This document shows positions 23,943 through 32,740 of a stretch of 34,177 nt of DNA, one piece after another (position 1 is the first letter of the stretch; each line of letters opens with the position of its first letter). The translations under genes and the position numbers were made by a program. Source of the stretch: Bacteroidales bacterium. GTDB lineage: Bacteria; Bacteroidota; Bacteroidia; Bacteroidales; Paludibacteraceae. The DNA is taken from contig CAAGML010000171.1 of NCBI GenBank assembly GCA_900771035.1, forward strand, positions 1 to 34,177, in the 5' to 3' direction. The notes beneath the pieces were generated by a model. It saw only the letters and a list, made by a program, of their open reading frames with translations. It ran no database searches and had not been told where the DNA came from.

Positions 23943-24929
23943 ATGAGACAATTCGTTATGCTGGCATTGGGGTGTTTTCTGATGTCAGCTGTTGCTTTGT
24001 CATGTGGTGAGAATACTTCGGAAGACGAAAACTCCGGGCAACCTAAAGTGGATATACCTCTCTTCAATTCTGACTCGGCATATGCGTACGTCGCACGTCA
24101 ATGTTCCTTTGGTCCGCGTGTGCCTGGCACTGCCGCCCATCAGGCATGTCTTGACTGGATGGTTTCTTTTTTCAAACACACGGGAGCTGACACCGTCATT
24201 GTGCAAAATGGAGAAAAGACTCTTTATGATGGCACAAAAAAGCCCGTCCGCAATATTATAGCTGTTTATGGGCAGTCCAACGAAAACCGGATAATGCTCT
24301 GCTCACATTGGGACAGCCGTCCTTTTGCCGATCAGGAGAGTGATTCGTCACTTCGTCATGAGGCAATCGACGGAGCGGATGACGGGGCAAGTGGAGTTGG
24401 CGTGCTTATGGAAATTGCCCGTATCGTCAGCTCCAAACAACCTTCAACTGGTGTTGACATTGTTCTATTTGACCTTGAGGACTGGGGTGCTCCAGAGTGG
24501 GAGTCAAAAGCCAGTGACAACGGTTGGTGTCTTGGATCAGAATATTGGGCAGAGCACACTCATTTTCCAGGTTACAAGGCGCAATATGGCATATTGCTTG
24601 ACATGGTGGGTGGTGCCGAGACTCGCTTCTACCGTGAATATTTCTCCGAAACTAATGTCAAATGGTTAAACGACAAAGTCTGGGCTACCGCCAACTGCGT
24701 AGGTCTCTCCAACCGTTTCATCGACAAGAACGGAGGTGCAATCACAGACGACCATATTCCCGTCATACGTTATGCCGGCATTCCTTGCATTGACATCGTT
24801 GCATATAACCCTGAAAGTGATGCAGGTTTCCCCGAATATTGGCATACACAAAGCGACAATATGGACAATATATCGAAGGCAACTCTTGCCGATGTAGGCA
24901 AACTCATCATCACATTGTTATATCAATGA
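23943..24929 (+). CDS. Type II glutaminyl-peptide cyclotransferase-like lipoprotein (M28 fold)
   Basis: The enzyme converts N-terminal glutamine of exported proteins to pyroglutamate. I use the ATG at 23943 (328 residues); in-frame starts at 23913 and 23925 overlap the Dabb gene. The leader MLALGCFLMSAVALSC ends in a plausible lipobox. The next residues (GENTSEDEN) are acidic, as in surface-export signals of Bacteroidetes lipoproteins. The M28 fold shows CSHWDSRPFAD, DGADDGASGVGVLMEI, FDLEDWG and YWHTQSDN, giving the zinc ligands Asp, Glu and His. An aminopeptidase cannot be excluded, but the pattern fits glutaminyl cyclase better. Confidence 0.83.
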   Translation: MRQFVMLALGCFLMSAVALSCGENTSEDENSGQPKVDIPLFNSDSAYAYVARQCSFGPRVPGTAAHQACLDWMVSFFKHTGADTVIVQNGEKTLYDGTKKPVRNIIAVYGQSNENRIMLCSHWDSRPFADQESDSSLRHEAIDGADDGASGVGVLMEIARIVSSKQPSTGVDIVLFDLEDWGAPEWESKASDNGWCLGSEYWAEHTHFPGYKAQYGILLDMVGGAETRFYREYFSETNVKWLNDKVWATANCVGLSNRFIDKNGGAITDDHIPVIRYAGIPCIDIVAYNPESDAGFPEYWHTQSDNMDNISKATLADVGKLIITLLYQ

Positions 24930-25558
24930 CCCTCAAACGCAGATACGATGAATCTCATATCTACGAGGCAGGTGTTGACGAGGCGGGTCGTGGCTGTCTT
25001 GCAGGTGATGTATATGCTGCTGCCGTCATCTTTCCCCCTGAATACGAGAACGAGGAAATAAACGACAGCAAGAAACTTTCATCCCGTAAACGTGAACAAC
25101 TGGCAGAAGTCATTCGCCAACATGCCTTGGCTGTCGGCGTTGGCATTGCCACTGTTGAGGAGATTGACCAGATGAATATCCTCAACGCTGCCATGCTTGC
25201 CATGAAGCGTGCGCTTGACGAGGTTCGCAAGCAAGTGCCTGTCGATTATATATTAGTAGATGGAAACAGATTTCCCGGTGTTGATTACGCCCAGCACAAA
25301 ACCATCGTCAAAGGAGATGCCACATATCTGTCAATTGCCGCAGCCTCGATAATAGCTAAGACTGAGCGTGACAGTGCCATGAAAACCTTGTCTTCAGATT
25401 ACCCCTATTATGCGTGGGATGAGAATGCAGGTTATCCAACGAAAAAGCACCGTGATGCTATCCGGCAATACGGTTCTTGTCAGTATCACCGCAAATCTTT
25501 CACCCTTCTAAAGCCTCCGACTAAAGATTTACACAAAAACCACGACACCACAAAATGA
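24926..25558 (+). CDS. rnhB: Ribonuclease HII
   Basis: RNase HII removes ribonucleotides misincorporated in DNA and RNA from hybrids. The start at 24926 overlaps the previous stop (ATGA) and gives 210 residues; the longer upstream frame has no family similarity. Motifs are AGVDEAGRGCLAGDVYAAAV (first Asp and Glu), DSKKLS, VDYILVDGN, KGDATYLSIAAASIIAKTER and GYPTKKHRDAI. It overlaps rnc by four bases. Confidence 0.95.
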   Translation: MTLKRRYDESHIYEAGVDEAGRGCLAGDVYAAAVIFPPEYENEEINDSKKLSSRKREQLAEVIRQHALAVGVGIATVEEIDQMNILNAAMLAMKRALDEVRKQVPVDYILVDGNRFPGVDYAQHKTIVKGDATYLSIAAASIIAKTERDSAMKTLSSDYPYYAWDENAGYPTKKHRDAIRQYGSCQYHRKSFTLLKPPTKDLHKNHDTTK

Positions 25559-26292
25559 AACTTCTGAATATATTCAGGCGCAAGCCCACCAAATACCAAA
25601 TTCTCCTCGGTTTTCCTGAGAAAGACTCCTCAATATACGACCGTGCCTTTTCTCACAAATCTATGCAACTGAAGGACGAGAAAGGTCGCAAATGCAACAA
25701 CGAACGACTTGAATTTCTTGGCGACGCCGTCATCGAAACTGTCGCCTCAGAATACGTCTATCAACTATATCCGAACCGCAACGAAGGATTTCTCACACAG
25801 ATGCGCAGTTTGCTTGTCCGTCGTTCGACACTCAACCATATTGCAGGCAAAATGGGACTTCGTGAGTACGTCATATCCAAGGAACTCATCAACAGCGAGA
25901 ATTTCATGGGCAATGCCCTTGAGGCACTCATTGGTGCAATTTACATTGACCACGGTTTTGATTCCGCCCGTGATTTCCTCCTGCGTGGTTTCTCTTTAGT
26001 CAAGATTGACCAACTCATCCGCAAACAGGAAAACTACAAGTCCGAGTTGCTGGAGTATGCGCAGAAAAAGCGTATTAAGGTCATGTTCAACCTCATCGAG
26101 GAATCAAAAATCGAGAACAACGTCTCACGTTTCAAAGTCGATGTCACTGTTGACGGCTTGAAAATGGGACAGGGCATAGGTAAGTCAAAACGTGGTGCCG
26201 AACAGGCTGCCGCCAAAGTCGCGTTACGTTCATTAAACAATAAACAATGCTTCAACACTTCGTCGAAAACAACCTCAGGAAATATGGCGTAA
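25555..26292 (+). CDS. rnc: Ribonuclease III
   Basis: RNase III cuts double-stranded RNA in rRNA maturation. The 245-residue protein has the signature NNERLEFLGDAVIE (about 44-57). The second metal-binding stretch is NALEALIGAIYIDHG. A C-terminal double-stranded RNA-binding domain follows (about 160-232, ending KSKRGAEQAAAKVALRSL). The last 46 bases overlap the acyl-CoA synthetase start in another frame, so its C-terminal tail (FNTSSKTTSGNMA) is shaped by that gene. Confidence 0.95.
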   Translation: MKLLNIFRRKPTKYQILLGFPEKDSSIYDRAFSHKSMQLKDEKGRKCNNERLEFLGDAVIETVASEYVYQLYPNRNEGFLTQMRSLLVRRSTLNHIAGKMGLREYVISKELINSENFMGNALEALIGAIYIDHGFDSARDFLLRGFSLVKIDQLIRKQENYKSELLEYAQKKRIKVMFNLIEESKIENNVSRFKVDVTVDGLKMGQGIGKSKRGAEQAAAKVALRSLNNKQCFNTSSKTTSGNMA

Positions 26293-28016
26293 AGCACCCT
26301 GCCATAAAAATACGTGATGAACGGAACGATGGTTGGGACACCAAGCACATTGGCGACATGTCTGATGATGTCAAAACAGTTGCAGGGGCTCTTGCGGCTT
26401 TTGGCGTGGGGTTTCAGGATCGTGTGGGAATTTGTTCCAACAACATGTACGAGTCACTCATCGTCGATTTTGCCAACTACAGGCTTGGAGCAATCACCGT
26501 GCCAATGTTCGCCACATTGTCCGTCTCTGAACTTGCGTTTATTATCCGGGATGCCGAAATTCAGGTTGTGTGTGCCGGCGAGCAGTTGCAGTTCGACCGT
26601 CTCAAGGCTATCCTTGACTCCGGCGACACTACACTGAGGCATATAATAGTTTTCGACCACAGTGTGCATTTTGCGCCAGACCAACGCATCATCCGTTTCT
26701 CTGAACTATCCGGAATATCGGCGGATTTTCCCGAAGTCAATGTCACAGAGAACGATATTGCCACCATTATGTACACCTCTGGGACGACTGGTGAACCTAA
26801 GGGGGTACTGCTTCTCCACCGTTGTTTCACCGCAATCCTTGAAAGTTACTCCGAACGTTTTGATATGATTGGCACGAGTGACAATCTGCTCTCTTTCCTC
26901 CCGATGACGCATATTTTCGCTAAAATCAATGTCTATTATATACTTTTGAAGGGAGGAACCGTATATCTCAATCAACACCCTGCCGACATACAGAATGTCC
27001 TCAAGCAGGTTCGTCCCACCATTATGGCATCTGTACCCCGTTTTTGGGAGAAAATCCATGACATCATCGAGCAGAAACGTTCCACAATGCCTTTACGCAA
27101 ACGTATGTTTACCGCATGGTCGATGAGAGTTGGAAGGCGACGCAACATTGATTATGTCAGATATGGCAAGCCTGTACCGTTCATGCTCCGTCTCGAATAT
27201 GCGCTTGCCGACCACATCTATTTTGCCAATGTCCGTCGCCTTATCGGTTTGGACAACGGAAAATATTTTCCTGCCGCCGGGGCTGCGATGTCTCCTCACC
27301 ATATAGAATATTTCCGTTCTATGGGCATACCGATTCTGCATGCTTATGGGTTGACCGAGACAACAGCCGCCGTCTCATGCTATGGCGATAGGAACTTCGT
27401 AATAGGCTCTGTCGGCACTCTGATGAGTGGGGTTCAGGTACGCATAGATCCTGAAAACGATGAGATACTTGTCCGTGGCGACAGCGTTTGCGCCGGCTAC
27501 TACCGCCGTCCGGATCTGACGCAGAAAGCATTTACTGACGGTTGGTTCCACACTGGTGATGCCGGTAGGTTCGAGGGTATCACCCTATATGTGACTGACC
27601 GCATCAAAGACCTTATCAAAACCTCGAACGGCAAATATGTGTCGCCGCAGCAGGTGGAGACGCTTCTTCAGAGTGACGAATTCATCAGCCAGGCCATCGT
27701 CATAGGTGACGGCCGAAACTTCATCACTGCCCTCATAGTGCCCGAGAAAGATGCCGTCGAACGCTATGCCTGGAATCATGGCATTGCTTATTACAATTTC
27801 GACAATCTGCTTGCGAATCCTCAGATATACTCACTGTTCATGCAGAGGATTAACGCATGTCAGACTGATTTGGCGCAATTTGAGCAGGTCAAGAAAATAC
27901 GTTTCGTGACGGACGACCTTTCAAAAGACCCTGTTTTGACCACCTCTACCCTAAAAATCCGCCGTCGTGAGGTGTGCAAAAAGTACTCCACTCTCATTGA
28001 CGAAATGTACTCCTGA
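26247..28016 (+). CDS. Long-chain fatty acid-CoA ligase (AMP-forming)
   Basis: It activates free fatty acids to acyl-CoA through an acyl-adenylate. The 589-residue protein of the ANL superfamily has the P-loop-like IMYTSGTTGEPKGVLL, YGLTETTAA (A5), GWFHTGDAGRF (A7) and DRIKDLIKTSNGKYVSPQQVE (A8). It is membrane-peripheral in relatives such as FadD and FAA1. It begins 46 bases inside rnc, an unusually deep overlap for this window. It is the last gene of the acpP unit. A downstream ATG would shorten the N-terminus, so the exact start is uncertain. Confidence 0.93.
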   Translation: MLQHFVENNLRKYGVKHPAIKIRDERNDGWDTKHIGDMSDDVKTVAGALAAFGVGFQDRVGICSNNMYESLIVDFANYRLGAITVPMFATLSVSELAFIIRDAEIQVVCAGEQLQFDRLKAILDSGDTTLRHIIVFDHSVHFAPDQRIIRFSELSGISADFPEVNVTENDIATIMYTSGTTGEPKGVLLLHRCFTAILESYSERFDMIGTSDNLLSFLPMTHIFAKINVYYILLKGGTVYLNQHPADIQNVLKQVRPTIMASVPRFWEKIHDIIEQKRSTMPLRKRMFTAWSMRVGRRRNIDYVRYGKPVPFMLRLEYALADHIYFANVRRLIGLDNGKYFPAAGAAMSPHHIEYFRSMGIPILHAYGLTETTAAVSCYGDRNFVIGSVGTLMSGVQVRIDPENDEILVRGDSVCAGYYRRPDLTQKAFTDGWFHTGDAGRFEGITLYVTDRIKDLIKTSNGKYVSPQQVETLLQSDEFISQAIVIGDGRNFITALIVPEKDAVERYAWNHGIAYYNFDNLLANPQIYSLFMQRINACQTDLAQFEQVKKIRFVTDDLSKDPVLTTSTLKIRRREVCKKYSTLIDEMYS

Positions 28017-28204
28017 AATGTCGTTTTGCACGACCGCAAAGCAAAAACACGACGTTCCACTGACCATTTTCCATACACTGGATGGTCTCAGAACCGAAAT
28101 TCAGGGACTGAAAACAGAGAAATCGACAATTTTTTTACACCTTAATCTCTTGACTTATTGCAAAATGGTGATGCCAAAAAATATTACGAAAAAATATTTC
28201 TGTT

Positions 28205-28238
28205 TTTGTGTCACTGTCAGAAAAAATACCTACATTTG
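28205..28238 (+). promoter_or_regulatory. Promoter of the acidic mini-lipoprotein
   Basis: TACATTTG (28231-28238), followed by CACTG, matches TAnnTTTG exactly. TTTG at 28205-28208 lies 22 bases upstream, slightly longer than usual. The ATG follows 51 bases later. The interval 28017-28204 shows no gene. Confidence 0.6.
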
Positions 28239-28289
28239 CACTGTTTTTATGTACAAATATTTGTTCAACTTTTAAATCAAAAAAAGACA

Positions 28290-28484
28290 ATGAAAAAGTT
28301 AGTTTTGTTTATGGCTGTTGCAACTGCCGTTGCATTCGCATCTTGTGGTAACGAAGAAGCTGCTGCTGAAGAAGAGGTAGTAGAAGAAGAGGTTATCGAA
28401 GAGCCTGTTGTAGAAGAGGTAGTTGAAGAGGCTCCAGTTGAGGAGGCTCCAGCTGAGGAAGCTGCTGAGGCAGTTGCTGAATAA
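28290..28484 (+). CDS. Small Glu/Ala/Val-rich lipoprotein
   Basis: The 64-residue product starts MKKLVLFMAVATAVAFASCG, a lipoprotein signal with lipobox FASC. The mature part is almost entirely Glu, Ala, Val and Pro (EEVVEEEVIEEPVVEEVVEE and similar), very acidic and repetitive, with only about 45 residues after Cys19. Acidic residues soon after the cysteine resemble the surface-export signal of Bacteroidetes lipoproteins. The gene has its own promoter and a strong terminator. An upstream in-frame ATG at 28158 is ignored because it precedes the promoter. Function unknown. Confidence 0.85.
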   Translation: MKKLVLFMAVATAVAFASCGNEEAAAEEEVVEEEVIEEPVVEEVVEEAPVEEAPAEEAAEAVAE

Positions 28485-28508
28485 TAACAGCCAATATCTC
28501 AAAAAGAC

Positions 28509-28545
28509 GAGATTATCTGACTTACGTCGGGTAATCTCTTTTTTT
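28509..28545 (+). terminator. Terminator of the mini-lipoprotein gene
   Basis: A 13-bp stem GAGATTATCTGAC / GTCGGGTAATCTC (28509-28521, 28526-28538) has two G-T wobbles and a four-base loop (TTAC), and runs into a tract of seven further Ts (28539-28545). Confidence 0.9.
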
Positions 28546-28556
28546 ATCCCCAATTG

Positions 28557-28588
28557 TTTGTTTTTTTCAAAATATTGTCGTACCTTTG
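28557..28588 (+). promoter_or_regulatory. Consensus promoter of pgk
   Basis: TTTG (28557-28560), 20 bases, then TACCTTTG (28581-28588) followed by TACCG. Both boxes and the spacing match the phylum consensus. The pgk ATG follows 26 bases after the -7 box. Confidence 0.8.
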
Positions 28589-28613
28589 TACCGTCGAAAA
28601 ATATTATAATAGT

Positions 28614-29867
28614 ATGACAATCGAAAATTACAATTTCAAAGGACATAGAGCCTTTGTACGTGTTGACTTCAACGTCCCAATGGACGACGACTTCAACATC
28701 ACAGACGACACCCGCATACGTGCCGCCATGCCTACTTTGAGGCACATCATTGCACAGGGTGGTCGCCTGATCATCGCCTCACACATGGGTCGCCCTAAGA
28801 AAAACCCTGACCCTAAGTACTCACTCAAATACATCCTTCCACGTGTGAGCGAACTGCTTGGCGTTGAGGTTAAGTTTGCCGACGACTGCAACAAGGCTGA
28901 CGAACTCTGCGCTTCGCTCAAGGATGGCGAGGCTGTATTGCTCGAAAACCTCCGTTTCTATGCTGAGGAAGAGGGCAAACCACGCGGGCTTGCCGAGGAT
29001 GCCTCTGACGACGAAAAGGCTGCTGCAAAGAAGGCCATAAAGGCTGCACAGAAGGAGTTCGCCAAACACCTTGCTTCATACGCTGACTGCTACGTAAACG
29101 ACGCATTCGGTACTGCGCACCGCAAACATGCCTCTACAGCTGTTATCGCTGACTCTTTCGACAAAGACAACAAGATGTTCGGCTTCCTGATGGACAAAGA
29201 GGTTAAGGCAGTCGAGACTGTTATGTCAAAGACCGTTCGCCCATTCACGGCTATTATGGGAGGCTCGAAAGTTTCCACTAAGATAGACATAATCGAGAAC
29301 CTGCTCACCAAGGTTGACAACCTCATCATCGGTGGTGCCATGACATATACGTTCATCAAGGCTCAGGGCGGCATGATAGGCAACTCGCTCTGCGAGGAGG
29401 ACAAACTTGACCTCGCCATCGACATTATGAAGAAGGCTGAGCAGAACAACGTGAAGCTCTACCTTGCTGTTGACAACGTCATAGCCGACAAGTTCGACAA
29501 CGACGCCCGTCGCCAGACTGTCGAGATTCACAACATCCCTGCCGGTTGGCTTGGAATGGACATTGGTGAGATGAGCGAACGCATATTCGCAGATGTCATC
29601 AAAAAATCAAAGACCATACTTTGGAACGGCCCTGCCGGTGTCTTCGAGATGGAGAATTTCGCACACGGTTCAAAAGCGATAGCACAGGCAATAGCCGACG
29701 CCACGGCTATGGGTGCTTACTCACTTGTGGGTGGTGGCGACTCTGTTGCCTGCATCAACAAGTTCGGTCTTGCCGACAAGGTCAGCTACGTTTCCACAGG
29801 TGGTGGTGCGTTGCTTGAGGCTATCGAGGGCAAGGTTTTGCCAGGCATTGCCGCTATCAACGAATAA
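28614..29867 (+). CDS. pgk: Phosphoglycerate kinase
   Basis: PGK makes ATP from 1,3-bisphosphoglycerate in glycolysis. I start at [20 protein letters not shown] (28614), because the longer frame runs through the promoter. The 417-residue protein has VRVDFNVP (about 14-21), [32 protein letters not shown] and [14 protein letters not shown]. It closes with [12 protein letters not shown] and [15 protein letters not shown] charged insert (about 125-150, [20 protein letters not shown]) is usual for Bacteroidetes PGK. Single-gene unit with its own promoter and terminator. Confidence 0.97.
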   Translation: MTIENYNFKGHRAFVRVDFNVPMDDDFNITDDTRIRAAMPTLRHIIAQGGRLIIASHMGRPKKNPDPKYSLKYILPRVSELLGVEVKFADDCNKADELCASLKDGEAVLLENLRFYAEEEGKPRGLAEDASDDEKAAAKKAIKAAQKEFAKHLASYADCYVNDAFGTAHRKHASTAVIADSFDKDNKMFGFLMDKEVKAVETVMSKTVRPFTAIMGGSKVSTKIDIIENLLTKVDNLIIGGAMTYTFIKAQGGMIGNSLCEEDKLDLAIDIMKKAEQNNVKLYLAVDNVIADKFDNDARRQTVEIHNIPAGWLGMDIGEMSERIFADVIKKSKTILWNGPAGVFEMENFAHGSKAIAQAIADATAMGAYSLVGGGDSVACINKFGLADKVSYVSTGGGALLEAIEGKVLPGIAAINE

Positions 29868-29885
29868 TATTGGCATAACATCAAT

Positions 29886-29927
29886 AAAAGGTGGGCATCA
29901 CAAAAACCATTGTGATGCCCACCTTTT
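29886..29927 (+). terminator. Strong terminator of pgk
   Basis: Arms 29886-29903 and 29910-29927 are perfect complements over 18 bp (core GGTGGGCATCACAA) with loop AAACCA. The stem ends in TTTT with one further T. It sits 18 bases after the pgk stop. Confidence 0.9.
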
Positions 29928-29972
29928 TGGTGACAACTTTTTCAGGAAAAGACGTGTGTATAGCAAATTTCT

Positions 29973-30433
29973 AATTGTAACCGTTTAATTGTAACCTGCC
30001 ACCTAACACTCTGTCTGTCAATGCTTATTATTCCCAAATCTGCCAAAAATCAATTGTAACTAATTGTAACCAATTGTAACCGCTCAGCTCTCATAAAATA
30101 TGCAAAATATCGTAAAACCAAAAATCGACTTTCTCAAATTAACAAAAATACCATAAATGTTAACTACACTGAAAAAAGAGCAAGCCCATACCAACCCCTG
30201 TCGGAATAAAGTCCAAGCCGCAATATAGAAAAACCCCGTTTTATATGTTAAATTTTCACGCCCTGTTTTTTCTCCAACCTGTTTTTCTTCCATTTTTTTG
30301 CGCTCTGACGTTTATATCTCGGCAACATTTTCAGGGTTACAATTGGTTACAATTAAATTTTGGCACTTTTGCCACATTCCGCTATTGTCACACAGTCATT
30401 TAGCCCCTTGGTTACAATTAAACGGTTACAATT
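29973..30433. repeat. 461-bp element with inverted AATTGTAACC arrays of mirrored spacing
   Basis: Direct units AATTGTAAC(C/T) begin at 29973, 29987, 30052, 30062 and 30072. Inverted units end at 30433, 30419, 30354 and 30344. Steps from the outside inward are 14, 65 and 10 on both sides. The outer 24 bp (29973-29996 and 30410-30433) are perfect inverted copies. The 55 bases between the outer and inner units still match at about half the positions when aligned without gaps. The AT-rich core (30082-30334) holds an unconvincing 69-codon frame on the minus strand. This element accounts for most of the 29928-30499 gap; the rest shows nothing else. Confidence 0.8.
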
Positions 30434-30499
30434 GTAAATCTCCTATGTCGATTTATGATTTCGGGGAAAAGGATGCCTTCAAAGGACAGCCCTCTTTTT

Positions 30500-31432
30500 T
30501 TACCAGTGATAGCCGATGTTGTCTTTCTCGTGTTCGAAAACAGTGCGTGTGTTATCCCCATTCCATACAAAACGGTAAACAGTCAGTGCCTTTTTCTGGA
30601 AAAGTCCGTCGGCACTGCATATTGCGGCATAATACGTAACGTTCTCCCTGAAGGTTAGATTCTCCGGGTCATTGCCGTTATGCCGTCTGCATGACACACC
30701 GAAACAATATTCCTTCGGGTCTGTAATATATACAGAGTCCATACTTACTGTGTCTGCAAAAGCATTGTACAAGAAATAATATGCAGGTTTGTGGAAATAA
30801 TCGGTTGTGTCACCATCGAAATCCTCCAATATTGTCTCCTCATCTACGAATGAGACGCTGTATGGAACGTTGGACACAATTTCTCCGTTGCTGTCCAAAG
30901 GATAGACGAAATCCCAGTCACGGTCGATGGTCATATCGAAAGAGACATCAATCAGCGATGTGATTTCAGTTTTGATTACTGCCGAAAATATGTGTCCCTT
31001 ATACTGTTGCGTCAGCGGGTCAACGACAAACGTATAAATGAAATATTTGGACAGTGGCCAGAGGTTGACGAAATATTTCTCTGTCTTGCCGTATGACAGC
31101 GTATGGTCGGCGAACGAGGCTATATAAGGTGCTCCCTCTTCGTTCATATTGTATCGCCAGTCAATATAATCCTTATATGCACGGTTGAGAACTTTTTCCA
31201 TGAATTGCTTCTCGTCTTCGTAAGGCACTTCCTGATTGTTTTTCAGTGGTGCTATCCCGACGAAATAAAAAGCATCACTGGATGGGACAAACTCCACTTG
31301 CACGATGCCTGTGCTTACCAACTTGACATTTATGGCTATATCTATGTCCCTTATATTATAAGGAGCCTGTTCGGAACATGCGGTGCACAGCAGACCGATA
31401 AGAATTGTGATAATTGTTGTCGCTTTTTTCAT
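30500..31432 (-). CDS. Lipoprotein of unknown function
   Basis: The 310-residue protein opens MKKATTIITILIGLLCTACS, a clear lipobox (CTAC). The mature part is beta-rich, with repeating strand-turn patterns (GIVQVEFVPSSDAFYFVGIA, KYFIYTFVVDPLTQQYKGHI). It may hold one or two immunoglobulin-like or fibronectin-like domains, then a C-terminal region with two nearby cysteines (about 248 and 252). I recognise no catalytic motif. It follows the lipase-like gene by 12 bases and ends the LOG-family unit. Probably envelope-located; function not assigned. Confidence 0.75.
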   Translation of the reverse strand: MKKATTIITILIGLLCTACSEQAPYNIRDIDIAINVKLVSTGIVQVEFVPSSDAFYFVGIAPLKNNQEVPYEDEKQFMEKVLNRAYKDYIDWRYNMNEEGAPYIASFADHTLSYGKTEKYFVNLWPLSKYFIYTFVVDPLTQQYKGHIFSAVIKTEITSLIDVSFDMTIDRDWDFVYPLDSNGEIVSNVPYSVSFVDEETILEDFDGDTTDYFHKPAYYFLYNAFADTVSMDSVYITDPKEYCFGVSCRRHNGNDPENLTFRENVTYYAAICSADGLFQKKALTVYRFVWNGDNTRTVFEHEKDNIGYHW

Positions 31433-31444
31433 TGTCTTTAGGTG

Positions 31445-32740
31445 TTAGTCCTCATTCTCTAATATTGGTTTGACGGTGTATAGAAACCTCAGACAGGTAT
31501 TCACGTGAGAACCGTAATTACCGAAGTTGTACTGTATGTTGGCATTTGCCCATTTGCTCTTAGCACGGATGGCATTTGACTCGAAAGGCACTGTCTCGTC
31601 TTCCATTGAGTGCATCATATAGACAGATGCCTGAGGTTCCCAGGAGTAGTTGACGATTGAGTTTGTGCTTAATTCCTTATACAGTTCCCTGACCTCAGGC
31701 GACGTGCGGTCCATACCTTTCTCTGACAGTAAATCGCTCGTGACGTATGAACCGATGGCTTTGTTAATCATTGCGGTGGAGTATTTCTTGGAATTTATCC
31801 ATTCGTCTAAATGGTCAAAAATTCTCGGATGGAGTATATCCTCCAGTTTGACATTGATTGCCGGGTTGCCTGCAATCATGCCTTGGACAACAAGTGGGAC
31901 GGCGACAGGATAGGAAGCCTCGTTAGTCTCCACAAAACGGTCGTATGTCGCTTTCGCATCATACGGACCTCCTCCTGCATAAACACGGCGGATACGTATT
32001 TCCGGAAACTCAGTCTCTATCAAACGCTCCACAGCCATAGTGGTCGCTCCTCCCTGCGAATATCCCAACAGTATTATGTCGTCATGCTCTGGCTTTACTC
32101 CCTGTAGGTCAAAATATTCCTTCACAGCCTGATACATAGACAGGACATGGTATGCCGTTGCCTCCATCTGCAAGTAAGGATGTATGCTGTCCGCCGTTAT
32201 TCCATAGCCTAAATAATCCGGGAGAATGACGCAATATCCCAGTTTGGCAAATATACCTTCCAGTGAGAAACAGTTGCTCGGTGCCTCGGCATTCGACCCA
32301 ATCGTATAATGTGACACAAGAATGTAGCGTTTGAAGTTCAAATCTTCCGGCAGTATCACCTTGCCTGAAAGCATTATATCGTATTTGTCATTTTCTTTGT
32401 AGTCTCTGCACGAACTGTATATTCCCGACAACTCAAGCAGTTGGTTTCTGCTTCCCCATCCTAACAACGCTTGCGAGAATGCCGTGAACGATGTCGAGGA
32501 GGTTAAGGGCTGATTGTCGGCAGGTGCCTGCATCCCGCACTCCGACACTGGTGTCCCGTCTGGCATATAACAGTCGGCAGGCAGGGATTGCGACAGGTCT
32601 GAATTGCGTTGCGACACGACATAGAATACGCCGTCCTGATAGTGCTGACCTGCGGTGAAATCGGCAAATTCGCGGTTTGTGAATTGACACCCCGTCAATA
32701 TTGCCGTTATCAGCAGAAGTGGATAGATTGTCTTTCTCAT
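31445..32740 (-). CDS. Lipase-like alpha/beta-hydrolase lipoprotein
   Basis: The 431-residue protein starts with a lipoprotein signal (LLLITAILTGC, Cys18). An alpha/beta-hydrolase fold follows, with strand VILPDYLGYG and nucleophile elbow GYSQGG (Ser228). Probable catalytic Asp381 is in MEDETVP and His412 in GSHVN. This order suits a secretory lipase or cutinase-like esterase acting on lipids or acylated glycans at the cell surface. The substrate cannot be read from sequence. It overlaps the barrel-like gene upstream by four bases (ATGA). Confidence 0.82.
   Translation of the reverse strand: MRKTIYPLLLITAILTGCQFTNREFADFTAGQHYQDGVFYVVSQRNSDLSQSLPADCYMPDGTPVSECGMQAPADNQPLTSSTSFTAFSQALLGWGSRNQLLELSGIYSSCRDYKENDKYDIMLSGKVILPEDLNFKRYILVSHYTIGSNAEAPSNCFSLEGIFAKLGYCVILPDYLGYGITADSIHPYLQMEATAYHVLSMYQAVKEYFDLQGVKPEHDDIILLGYSQGGATTMAVERLIETEFPEIRIRRVYAGGGPYDAKATYDRFVETNEASYPVAVPLVVQGMIAGNPAINVKLEDILHPRIFDHLDEWINSKKYSTAMINKAIGSYVTSDLLSEKGMDRTSPEVRELYKELSTNSIVNYSWEPQASVYMMHSMEDETVPFESNAIRAKSKWANANIQYNFGNYGSHVNTCLRFLYTVKPILENED

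Noticed and set aside
30084..30293. 69-codon minus-strand frame filling the core of the 461-bp element
   Set aside because: It is AT-driven, with Phe/Ile runs and no promoter box. It could be a small membrane peptide carried by the element, but nothing beyond its openness supports it.
29973..30433. CRISPR array
   Set aside because: Units are 10 bp, irregularly spaced and in opposing orientation. There are no uniform spacers and no cas genes in the window.
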